A stretch of 64,000 nucleotides of DNA from CAYRXM01 sp964449465 (GTDB lineage: Bacteria > Chloroflexota > Anaerolineae > JAFGEY01): contig CAYVBK010000005.1 of the NCBI GenBank assembly GCA_964449465.1, positions 62,001-126,000 of the forward strand. The letters are read 5' to 3'. A program made the position numbers and the translations under genes. How positions within the stretch are numbered: position 1 is the stretch's first letter; every line of letters starts with the position of its first letter. The notes under the pieces are model-generated. The model made no database searches. It saw nothing but the letters and a program-made list of their open reading frames with translations, and was not told the origin of the DNA. This document shows positions 47,985 through 56,483 of the stretch, piece after piece.

Positions 47985-49712
47985 TCACCCAGACTTGGGA
48001 CCCGATACACCCAATCGCCCATCCTGGGCCATCTCTGGCGTCGTCAGGCGAATGACCAGATCATCCAGATCGAGCGCACGACGCATCTCGGCCACGGCCG
48101 TGCGCAGCATCGCCTCCATATCCAGCGACTCGCGAATGCGCCCGGTCACCTGGCTCACCAATCGCTCTTGCATGGCCGCCCGCTGCGTATCCTGATACAG
48201 CCGCGCCCGTTCCATCGCCTGCGCAGCCTGCTCGGACAGCGATTGAAGCAGCGAAACCTGCTCCGATGTCCACCCACCGCTCTCTGCCGGCAAATGCGCA
48301 TCCAACACCGCAACCACCCGACCGCCGCTCTTGATCGGCACCGCCAGAGATGTTTCCTGTCCTCGCGCTGCCTGCCCGGTGCGCGCCGCCTGTCTGGCCT
48401 CTTCATCCCACTCTTCGGTCATCGGCAGCAAAGCATTGCCCTGTTTGACAAAACCCAGACCTGCGCGTTCGCTGACCAAAGACTGCCAGGCCTGTGCGCT
48501 CTGCTCGCCAAAAGCGCGCCGCTGCGCTTCCAGGCTCTCTTGCGCCTGCGCAAACAGGCGCGCATTGCTGATCGCCAGAGCCACCTGATCGGCCAGCGTT
48601 TGCAGCACTCCCACATCTTCATGACTGAACGCGCCCGGCTCGGTGCTTTGCACATCCAGCACACCGATAACCTGACCGCGCGAGCGCAGCGGCAAAGCAA
48701 TTTCAGAACGGGTATCGAGTAGATCGGGGTTTTCAAAAAAGACGGCATCCTGGCCCACGTCTAGGGCGATGCGCGGCTCGCCGCGTGCCGCCGTCATACC
48801 CACCACCCCTTGTGCGCCAATACGCAGCCGATGTCCCCTGCTCAACATATTTTGTCCGCCGGCGCTAGAGGCAGCCTGCAAGACCATCCACTCACCAGAT
48901 GAATCTACAAAAAAGAGACCGGTATGATAAAAACCAAACCGCTCACTGATCAGGTTAACCACCTGCCCAAGCAGATCATGAACATCCAGCACAGCACCCG
49001 CCTGTCGTGCCACATCCGATGTGGCCTCCAGATACCGGGCACGTCGCGCCAACACATCGGTGCGTTCGGACACCATGCGCTCCAAATCGGCGCGCTGCGC
49101 TGCCAGGTCTTGCGCCAGCCTGCGGCTATGCTCCAGTGCCGTCATCAGGCGAGGCACCAGGTACCACTGCGCTGCCAGCGTCAGAGCCATCACCATCGCC
49201 AAAACCACCGTATTGCTCAACCAGCCAAATGGGTCTGCCGAACGAACTTCTTGATCGGGCGGAATGCGCACCCATCCTACCGAAAATGCCACCCCAAGGC
49301 CGATCATGGTGATCAATACCCATATCGAGACCAGGACGCTGACCCGGCGGTTAAAAAATAAAGGTGTCAGCGTTACCACAGATAGCAAAAGCAAACGTCC
49401 ACTGCCGCCGCGCCCATCTTGGAAAAAGTCAAGGGCGCCCATCGCATAAATGATCAGCAAGACAGCCCACACCTGCGCAGCATAGGGCACCCGTTTCCAG
49501 AACGTGATGACCGCCAACAGACCATAGGTCGCCAGATAGATCGGGATCAGCCAGCCTGTTTGTGTGATATAGGCATAGTATGAAGCCGCAGCAATGACCA
49601 GAGGCCCCACAATCATCAGCGACAGCAACACACCGTGAATCAACTGTCGCTGCCAGACCTGCGCATTCTGGCTGGAAAAATCGCTTTGATCATGACCTGT
49701 CTTTTCTGTCAT
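47985..49712 (-). CDS. 6TM-GAF membrane receptor (575 aa)
   Basis: 575 residues. About 23 polar cytoplasmic residues precede six TM helices at about 24-184. A coiled coil follows, then GAF at 234-384 (FGFYHTGLFFVD, DTRSEIALPL), half GAF about 390-505 (GGRVVAVLDAHLP) and the shared tail ending LVIRLTT. It lacks the APVF lead seen in other 6TM receptors of the cluster. The ATG at 49712 lies 14 bp after the preceding stop with AGGCAGGTCAAG before it. No kinase or other output module. Confidence 0.92.
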   Translation of the reverse strand: MTEKTGHDQSDFSSQNAQVWQRQLIHGVLLSLMIVGPLVIAAASYYAYITQTGWLIPIYLATYGLLAVITFWKRVPYAAQVWAVLLIIYAMGALDFFQDGRGGSGRLLLLSVVTLTPLFFNRRVSVLVSIWVLITMIGLGVAFSVGWVRIPPDQEVRSADPFGWLSNTVVLAMVMALTLAAQWYLVPRLMTALEHSRRLAQDLAAQRADLERMVSERTDVLARRARYLEATSDVARQAGAVLDVHDLLGQVVNLISERFGFYHTGLFFVDSSGEWMVLQAASSAGGQNMLSRGHRLRIGAQGVVGMTAARGEPRIALDVGQDAVFFENPDLLDTRSEIALPLRSRGQVIGVLDVQSTEPGAFSHEDVGVLQTLADQVALAISNARLFAQAQESLEAQRRAFGEQSAQAWQSLVSERAGLGFVKQGNALLPMTEEWDEEARQAARTGQAARGQETSLAVPIKSGGRVVAVLDAHLPAESGGWTSEQVSLLQSLSEQAAQAMERARLYQDTQRAAMQERLVSQVTGRIRESLDMEAMLRTAVAEMRRALDLDDLVIRLTTPEMAQDGRLGVSGPKSG

Positions 49713-49726
49713 CTTGACCTGCCTGT

Positions 49727-52615
49727 CTAGGATAACGCCTGGTCTGCCGGGTCGTGACCATTGCCCTGATCGCCGACCAGTCGAATAGCGGCTTTTTCCA
49801 GCCCCAACACCCGCTGAATCTCATCCACTGTGGTTTTGAGAACCTGCTCCAGGTCAAGCTCCTGACGAATCCGCTCCGAAACCTGGCCGATCACCCGCTC
49901 GCGAGCAGCGCGGCGTTGCGTGTCTTGATACAGTCGCGCGCTTTCCATCGCCGTGCCCAATTGCTCGGCCAGCGATTCCACCAATTCTTTTTCCTCTTGG
50001 CTCCATACCTTGTTCAGATCGGCTCGCCGCAAATTCACCACGCCGATGACCCGACCGCGCACCTGGAGCGGCACGGCCAACACCGCCTCATCTTTTCTTT
50101 CAGCCGATACCGACCGCCCCGATTGCACCGCCCGAATCATCTCGGGCGACCAGTCGCCGCGGACCGGCATGACATCGCTCTTTTCATACCGATAGCCCAC
50201 CACCTGCTGACCGCGCAACAACTCACCCCAGGCGCGCTGTGCAAGCTCTCCAAAAGCCTGCCGAGACCGTTCAAGAGCGATTTCGCTCTCGGCAAACAAC
50301 CGTGCATTATCCAGCGCCACCGCCACCTGATCGGCCATGATCTGCAAGACAGCCAATGTCGCCTCATCAAAGGCATTGGGGCGATCACTTTGCAACGACA
50401 ATGCGCCAAGCACCCGTCCGCGCGAACGCAACGGCAGGGCCACTTCGGAGCGGGTGTCGGGCAATTCAGATGACGCCAACCGCACCTCGTCCTTTTCAGC
50501 CTCTTGGGCGATGCGCGGCTGACCATTCTTAATACACCAGGCAATCATCGAAGACTCGCCGCTCAAGGGCAATTGAAAACCTCGCGCCAGGCGCGCCCGC
50601 CCGGCCTCGCCGGTACCGGCGCGCAACACGGCCTGCTCACTGCCCGAATCTACCATAAACAGAGCCACATAATACAACTCGAACTGATCGCGAATCACCT
50701 GCACCACCTGCTGCACGAGTTGATCCGCCTCCAAAATAGAGGCAGCCGCCCGGCCCACTTCGGCCGAAGCCTGCAAATACCGCGACCGTTGTTGCAGATC
50801 GGCGGTGCGCTCGGCCACGCGCCCTTCCAAAGAGCCGATCAGATCGCGCAGCTGGGCCGTCATACTATTAAAGGTCTGCGCCAGCGTGCCCAGCTCATCA
50901 TCGCTCTCCACCGGCGCCCCTCGCGTCAAATCGCCGGCCGCGACGGCTGCCGCAGTCAAAGTCAATGTATTGACCGGATGAAAAGCCTGGCGCATGGCAA
51001 AAGCGACAAAAGCGGCCATCAACATTGCACCCAACCCCACAGTCATCATCGAAATCGCCTGGAATTGCAGCACAGCGGCGCGCACTTCGGACTCTTGCTG
51101 CTGCACCACCACACCCCAACCATTATCCAGTTGATCCAGGTAGGCGTACCAGGCTATGCCATTCTCATCCTTGAAATAAAAATACCCGGCCATGCCGCGC
51201 CGTAAAGCCGCCACAGGCGCATAGCCGCTCAGATCGCGCAACTCGTTCGTAAAAACCGAATCGGGGTGCGCGACCACCCGATTATTTGCCTCCACCACAA
51301 AAGCCACGCCCGTTTGACCGACCAGACTGGCCTGTACCTGGGCCGAAATCTGATCCAGCTCGCTGTTCATATCGGCCACGCCGACAATGGCACCCTGAGC
51401 GTCTTTGATGGGTGTACCCATATTCACCACCGGCCGCCCACTGGTGCGGCTGATCACAGCTTCAAGCGTGATGGGCAGGCCAGCTATGCTGTTTTGAAAC
51501 CATTTGCGGTCTTCATAGTTCTGAAGCTGGCCGCTGTCATTGCGAGCGACATTTTTGCCTTGCAGATCAGTCGTATGCACCAATAACAGATAAGGATGGG
51601 CAGTTTTGGCTGCAACCAAAACAGGCTTTTGGCGCGCCGGATCCATACTCACGATATCCGGCAGCGAGGCAATGTGTTGAATAATTTGGATGTTCAACGT
51701 CAACCAGGTTTGCACATTGCCCTTGAGCGATACATTGGCCAGGCGAAGCTGCTCATTGGCATCCCGCTCGATCTGCCTGGCCGCCTGACTGGTCAGAAAA
51801 AAGGCTACCGCAATGAGCAACGGTACGGCGATTGCCAGCGTCAAAAATACCATGCGCCCCTGCAAACGGCCACGCTGCAAACGCCGTTCTGACACCATTT
51901 GTTGGAACGCGGCATAGCCATAAGCCACTATATACACCGCGCCCGAGATCGACGTAAAAAGCACGCCTGAAAGATCACTGGCGGCGAACTGAATGGCCGC
52001 TGCCACAAATTGTGCTCCAAACAACAACCAGGCCAGCCGGCGTGTCTCGGATGTCACTCGCTGACCGCGCCAGGCTACGTACAAAGTCACCAAAATAGAG
52101 ATCAACGGCACAACCATAAAACTCAAAATTCGGAGCAGCGAGGCGAGACTGCCACTGGCATAATCGGACAATTCGACAAACCCACCCTGGTAGGCGGCAT
52201 CCAAACCGGTGTACCAAAACCGCGTGCCCAGGTTGACATCCAACAGAGTCAACAGCCCCGGCACCCACATCAAGGCATACAGCGGCCACCACAGCCAGCG
52301 GCGATTGATACGCCCCCACTTGCCGCTCATCCATGTCGGCTTGAGCAAAACAACCATCAGCAACATCAAAGCAAACTGAAAGGCCGGAGCCGTCGTCCCC
52401 AACCCATATGTTAACAAGACGGCATTGTCTCGCGTAATAGACGGGTCCAAAATCAGGCCTGCAAACAGGTTACTGGCGGCAAAGATCAAGAGCATCAGGC
52501 TCAAATGCCGGTTAGCCGCATGCCTAAAATTGAGCGCCAACACGTACAGGGCCAGAATAAACCCGATCAGCGACAAGGCAAAACTCGAAACCTGGAGCAC
52601 GAGGTTCCAACTCAT
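49727..52615 (-). CDS. 7TM plus dCache-HAMP-GAF hybrid receptor (962 aa)
   Basis: 962 residues. Seven hydrophobic helices at about 5-235 resemble the 7TM N-terminal modules of some histidine kinases. An eighth TM near 258-278 then leads to a double-Cache domain at about 285-520, with WFQNSIAGLP and GRPVVNMGTPIKDAQG in the typical positions. Another TM lies at about 522-545, then HAMP (SDDELGTLAQTFNSM), GAF 608-775 (FELYYVALFMVD, DTRSEVALPL), half GAF and the shared tail ending AAIRLVG. GGAGGAGGTGGGGCG precedes the ATG, which forms an ATGA junction with the upstream gene. Two independent membrane input modules in one chain, with no output domain, is unusual. Confidence 0.92.
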   Translation of the reverse strand: MSWNLVLQVSSFALSLIGFILALYVLALNFRHAANRHLSLMLLIFAASNLFAGLILDPSITRDNAVLLTYGLGTTAPAFQFALMLLMVVLLKPTWMSGKWGRINRRWLWWPLYALMWVPGLLTLLDVNLGTRFWYTGLDAAYQGGFVELSDYASGSLASLLRILSFMVVPLISILVTLYVAWRGQRVTSETRRLAWLLFGAQFVAAAIQFAASDLSGVLFTSISGAVYIVAYGYAAFQQMVSERRLQRGRLQGRMVFLTLAIAVPLLIAVAFFLTSQAARQIERDANEQLRLANVSLKGNVQTWLTLNIQIIQHIASLPDIVSMDPARQKPVLVAAKTAHPYLLLVHTTDLQGKNVARNDSGQLQNYEDRKWFQNSIAGLPITLEAVISRTSGRPVVNMGTPIKDAQGAIVGVADMNSELDQISAQVQASLVGQTGVAFVVEANNRVVAHPDSVFTNELRDLSGYAPVAALRRGMAGYFYFKDENGIAWYAYLDQLDNGWGVVVQQQESEVRAAVLQFQAISMMTVGLGAMLMAAFVAFAMRQAFHPVNTLTLTAAAVAAGDLTRGAPVESDDELGTLAQTFNSMTAQLRDLIGSLEGRVAERTADLQQRSRYLQASAEVGRAAASILEADQLVQQVVQVIRDQFELYYVALFMVDSGSEQAVLRAGTGEAGRARLARGFQLPLSGESSMIAWCIKNGQPRIAQEAEKDEVRLASSELPDTRSEVALPLRSRGRVLGALSLQSDRPNAFDEATLAVLQIMADQVAVALDNARLFAESEIALERSRQAFGELAQRAWGELLRGQQVVGYRYEKSDVMPVRGDWSPEMIRAVQSGRSVSAERKDEAVLAVPLQVRGRVIGVVNLRRADLNKVWSQEEKELVESLAEQLGTAMESARLYQDTQRRAARERVIGQVSERIRQELDLEQVLKTTVDEIQRVLGLEKAAIRLVGDQGNGHDPADQALS

Positions 52616-54939
52616 CGCCCCACCTCCTCCGATTGGACAGCCTCGACGCTGTCATCTCCTGTACCCAGCCGCACTTCTACCACATCTGCATCCAACGACA
52701 GCCCCATTTCGCGCACAGCAGTCTGCAAAACGGTATCCAATTCCAACGACTCGCGCATGCGCGCCGTGATCTGCGCCGTCAACTGCTCGCGAGCAGCGCG
52801 GCGTTGCGTATCTTGATACAACCGCGCGCTATCAAAGGCCTCACCCAGTTCGGCCGCCAATGTTTCCAACGTGTTGACCTGGTCGGTCTGCCAATCGCCT
52901 TGATCGGCTGACCGGGTCACGGTCAATGCGCCGATCACCTGCCCGCGCACCTTGAGCGGCACCGCCAGCGAACGCTCGCCCCGTTCATCAGCCTCAGAGA
53001 GAGCCACCTGACCGGTGCGCAACGATTCGGCCATCTCTGGAGTCACCTCATCTCCCATCAGCCTCAAACCGCCGAGACCAGCTCGATACCCCCAATTGGG
53101 CCGGGCGCGCACCATATCCAGCCAGGCCTGCTGCCCCATCTGCCCATAGGCGCGGTTCATCGCGTCCAGCGCCACCTGGCTCTCGGCAAACAGGCGGGCA
53201 TTATCCAATACTGCCGCCACCTGATCGGCCATCAATTGCAGCACCGCAATCGAGGCTTCATCAAACGCATTAGCCTGATCGCTCTGCACCGTCAACGCGC
53301 CCAACACCTGCCCACGTGAAATCAACGGTAGAGCTGCTTCAGAGCGGGTTAGCGGCAATTCAAAAGTAGCCAGGCGCACCGCGTCCTCGCCTACATCCAG
53401 AGCAATACGCGGCTGTTGATGCGATATACACCAGCCGATCATTGAATCGGGGCCGATTTTGAGACGATGCTGCCGCGCCAGCATTTTGAGTCCGGCCTCG
53501 CCGGTGCCGGCCCGCAGCACCGCCCACGTGTTGGTCGAGTCCACCAAAAAGAGGCCCACATAGTACAGGCCAAAACGCTCCTGCACCACCTGCACCACCT
53601 GCTCGATCAATTGGTCAACGTCCAGGATGCTTGTCGCAATCCGCCCTACTTCGGCCGAAGCCTGCAAGTAACGAGAACGACGCTCCAGATCGGCAGTGCG
53701 TTGATTGACCCGCTGCTCCAGCCCTTCAATGGCCGCTTGCAACTGACCGGTCATGTCATTAAAAGCCGCCGCCAACACTCCGGTCTCATCATTGGTGCGC
53801 ACATGGGCGCGCGCGGCCAGATTGCCTGCTTCAACCTGCCGGGCTACAGCGGTCAGCCGTATCACCGGCTGGGTCAACATCTGTGCAACCCCAATGGCCA
53901 CAACCACCGCCACCCCTGCAAAGGCAAAAAACAACACCAGGTTGCGCTGCCGCTGCCGCTCTACTGCCACCAAAAAGGCCGCCCCCTCTTGCCCCAACAC
54001 CACCCGCCATGGCTGGTAACGAAGCGGCGCAAAGGTGGCCCACTCTAAATCTGTGTCCGCCAGACCTGGCTCCATCTCAGCCACAAAATAGGGGTTTTCC
54101 ACACTGGCCTGCGCCAAAGCCCGGTCCAATTCGACCAGATTGGTTGCCAATTCTTGAGGGGTACCAGAAGGCAGCCGCTTGATTGCTTGCAGCTCTTGCA
54201 CCTGGCTCAACGGCAAGGGCGCCAGCGATTTCAGCAGCAACGACGAATCTGTGCTGTCAGCCAAACGAACATGGTTCTCATCTAGCAAAATCACAAACAA
54301 ACTTTGCGCGTCTAAATCACCACTCTGTGTCACCAATCGCTGCAAAATATCGATCTGATAGCGACAACGCAGCACGCCAATGATCTCGCCCTTTTCATCA
54401 CGCACCGGCGCACTAAAATAAAGAGACATTTTTTGGGTCGTTTCTGAAAAAAGCAGAGTGACATGAGGCAGCCCTTTGAGCGCCTCACGAAAATAACTGC
54501 GATCCGACTTGTCCAAACCTATGTCCGCCGCGTCGGTATCGGCCACATCTATGCCCTGCCGATCAAACAAAGCATACGAGGAGAGATAGACTATATCCTT
54601 GTTTTTGAACGAGTCCAACACTTGCTGAATGCGCTGTGCCTGCATGCTGTCGCGCCGCTGCTCTGGTGAGAACTGCAAAAAATCTCGCAGCACCGGCAAC
54701 TGCGCTTCGGCGCGAATGGCGCTCAGATTGGATTCGATAAAGACATCCACAGACAGTGCCGTCTGGGAGGCAAGAGCAGATAGCGAACGGTTGGCATTGT
54801 CAATCAAGATGCTGCGCGTGTCCCGGTCATTCAGCCAAGCCAACAGCCCCAGAGGGAGCAGGGTGATCAACGCAAATGCCAATACCAGCTTGATATTCAA
54901 GCTGAACCTGACTCGCTGCGATCCAGATGAATCCACCAT
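52612..54939 (-). CDS. dCache-HAMP-GAF membrane receptor (775 aa)
   Basis: 775 residues. TM1 about 17-37; double-Cache domain about 45-330 (YFREALKGLPHVTLLFS, YFSAPVRDEKGEIIGVLR); TM2 about 332-352; HAMP about 352-405 (TNDETGVLAAAFNDM); GAF 423-583 (FGLYYVGLFLVD, LTRSEAALPL); half GAF; shared tail ending VEVRLGT plus about 13 residues. GGAGGATCGGAT precedes the ATG. The C-terminal 200 residues are closest to those of the 962-aa receptor immediately downstream, suggesting tandem duplication of the signalling half with exchange of the sensor half. There is no catalytic domain. Confidence 0.92.
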   Translation of the reverse strand: MVDSSGSQRVRFSLNIKLVLAFALITLLPLGLLAWLNDRDTRSILIDNANRSLSALASQTALSVDVFIESNLSAIRAEAQLPVLRDFLQFSPEQRRDSMQAQRIQQVLDSFKNKDIVYLSSYALFDRQGIDVADTDAADIGLDKSDRSYFREALKGLPHVTLLFSETTQKMSLYFSAPVRDEKGEIIGVLRCRYQIDILQRLVTQSGDLDAQSLFVILLDENHVRLADSTDSSLLLKSLAPLPLSQVQELQAIKRLPSGTPQELATNLVELDRALAQASVENPYFVAEMEPGLADTDLEWATFAPLRYQPWRVVLGQEGAAFLVAVERQRQRNLVLFFAFAGVAVVVAIGVAQMLTQPVIRLTAVARQVEAGNLAARAHVRTNDETGVLAAAFNDMTGQLQAAIEGLEQRVNQRTADLERRSRYLQASAEVGRIATSILDVDQLIEQVVQVVQERFGLYYVGLFLVDSTNTWAVLRAGTGEAGLKMLARQHRLKIGPDSMIGWCISHQQPRIALDVGEDAVRLATFELPLTRSEAALPLISRGQVLGALTVQSDQANAFDEASIAVLQLMADQVAAVLDNARLFAESQVALDAMNRAYGQMGQQAWLDMVRARPNWGYRAGLGGLRLMGDEVTPEMAESLRTGQVALSEADERGERSLAVPLKVRGQVIGALTVTRSADQGDWQTDQVNTLETLAAELGEAFDSARLYQDTQRRAAREQLTAQITARMRESLELDTVLQTAVREMGLSLDADVVEVRLGTGDDSVEAVQSEEVGR

Positions 54940-54996
54940 ATCCGATCCTCCACCCGCCGCAAATGCGCACAGGAAATGTCAAACCATCTCGAAAAA

Positions 54997-56469
54997 CTAG
55001 GGTCTGGGGCCAGGGCTGCTCCACTCGCTGCCAAGCCAGTTGTTATAGGCCGATTTTTGCGTCTCCAGACCGCGCATTTCAGTAATGCGCTGCCACTTTT
55101 GAGCAGCCTCATCCAACACCACCTGCGGGGACTGCCCGGCATACGAGGCAAAAATCGCCGCATTGAGTGCGGCATTGTAATCGAACGCGCCGGGAATGCC
55201 CAACTCGTACTGCCCACGCAGCGCCGATTTGTTCAACACATCCAGGTACTCGCCAGCCGACGGCCACAAGGCCCGGTATTTGTCCGACTGAAAATGCGAT
55301 TTGCGAAACGGATCGCGCAGAGCATAGGGCAGCATCACCCGCTCCAGGCTGATCTCGGGGCTGTTCATCCACTGAATGAACAAATAAGCCGCCTCTTTGT
55401 TCTTGCTGCCGCCGGCCACGCCCAGCGCAAACCCGCCGGCAAAACAAGATCGCCCCCCCGGCTCTGGCGCATAGCCCACCTTGCCAGCTACCCTGGTCTT
55501 GGGCACCCAACTCAACTGCTCGGTTGTCAGGCCGATGCCTTCTGACCAACGACCGATCGGCGGCCAGGAAATCATCATCGCCAGCCGACCTTCCAACCAG
55601 GCCGTCAGCACCTTGACAAAATCCCATTCGTTGACATCGGGTGGCATCCACCCGCTGGTCTGCGCCAGATCGGACAGAACCTTTACCCCTACCGGGCTAT
55701 TGATGCCGGGGGCCATACTTTGCGGATCAAAGAACTGCCCACCACTGCCGCTAAACGGTCCCACAAACCAGCTATACAACTGGCCTGGATCGCGCTGCAA
55801 GGCTCCGCCGTACAGGTCGGGAGCATATTTCTCGGTGAAAAAGGCCCCGATTTCGTTAAATTCTTGATAGTTTTTCGGCGGATGTAAATCATAGCCGTAT
55901 TTCTGCTTGAACGCGGCCTGGTTTTCCTGATCCTCAAACAAATCTTGCCGATAGTACAAGATAAACACATCCCCATCATCGGGCAGGCCATACCATTGAT
56001 CGCCCAGCCGACCAAAGCCCTGCGCCGCATAAGGAGGCAGGTAATCATCCAGATCGGCCTTGTTCATATATTTGTCTATATAAGGATTCAAAGGCGTCAG
56101 CACACCGGCATTAACAAAGTCAATCAGCCAGGCCGGAGCATAATGGATCACATCCAGGCTGCCATCCTGTCCACGCTGAATTTGGGTCAGGTACAGGTCT
56201 ACATAACTCACCTCGACCACATTGACTTTGATGCCGGTCAAAGCTTCCCACTTGGGACCATACGTCTTGGGATCCTCGGCTTGCAGACCCTTTTCCCAGA
56301 CCACATTGATCGTCGTACCGGCATACTTTTTGGCTTCTTGCACGGCCCGCTCGGCCGAGCTAAACGATGTTGGAACTGAGGGCGTCGGCGAGGGCGTCGG
56401 CGCACACTGTACCAGCAATGCGATCAACACCAGGCCGCAGACCAGTCTCAAAAACAATTTGAACCACAT
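54997..56469 (-). CDS. Extracellular solute-binding lipoprotein, family 1 (orphan)
   Basis: 490 residues. The N-terminus is a lipoprotein-type signal peptide ending LLVQC (cysteine at residue 22; Q at -1 is non-canonical), followed by a Pro/Thr/Ser linker typical of surface lipoproteins. The mature part is an ABC sugar-type solute-binding protein (COG1653/UgpB-like): INVVWEKGL, LPDDGDVFILYYRQDLF, MMISWPPIGRW, GGFALGVAGGSKNKEAAYLF. Such proteins normally sit with two permease genes; none is present, and both neighbours are Cache receptors. AAAGGAGGGGCT precedes the ATG. It may therefore hand a ligand to one of the receptors, in the way LuxP serves LuxQ or ChvE serves VirA. The binding-protein assignment is firm; the co-receptor role is inference. 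Confidence 0.93.
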   Translation of the reverse strand: MWFKLFLRLVCGLVLIALLVQCAPTPSPTPSVPTSFSSAERAVQEAKKYAGTTINVVWEKGLQAEDPKTYGPKWEALTGIKVNVVEVSYVDLYLTQIQRGQDGSLDVIHYAPAWLIDFVNAGVLTPLNPYIDKYMNKADLDDYLPPYAAQGFGRLGDQWYGLPDDGDVFILYYRQDLFEDQENQAAFKQKYGYDLHPPKNYQEFNEIGAFFTEKYAPDLYGGALQRDPGQLYSWFVGPFSGSGGQFFDPQSMAPGINSPVGVKVLSDLAQTSGWMPPDVNEWDFVKVLTAWLEGRLAMMISWPPIGRWSEGIGLTTEQLSWVPKTRVAGKVGYAPEPGGRSCFAGGFALGVAGGSKNKEAAYLFIQWMNSPEISLERVMLPYALRDPFRKSHFQSDKYRALWPSAGEYLDVLNKSALRGQYELGIPGAFDYNAALNAAIFASYAGQSPQVVLDEAAQKWQRITEMRGLETQKSAYNNWLGSEWSSPGPRP

Positions 56470-56483
56470 AGCCCCTCCTTTGA

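Noticed and set aside
46250..48055. 601-codon open frame on the plus strand
   Set aside because: Antisense to the solute-binding/GAF receptor and overlapping the next gene; low-complexity shadow translation without domain or ribosome site.
54977..54982. Perfect TTGACA hexamer on the minus strand in the gap before the 775-aa receptor
   Set aside because: No -10-like hexamer lies 15 to 19 bp downstream; the sequence there is GC-rich (TGCGGCGG).
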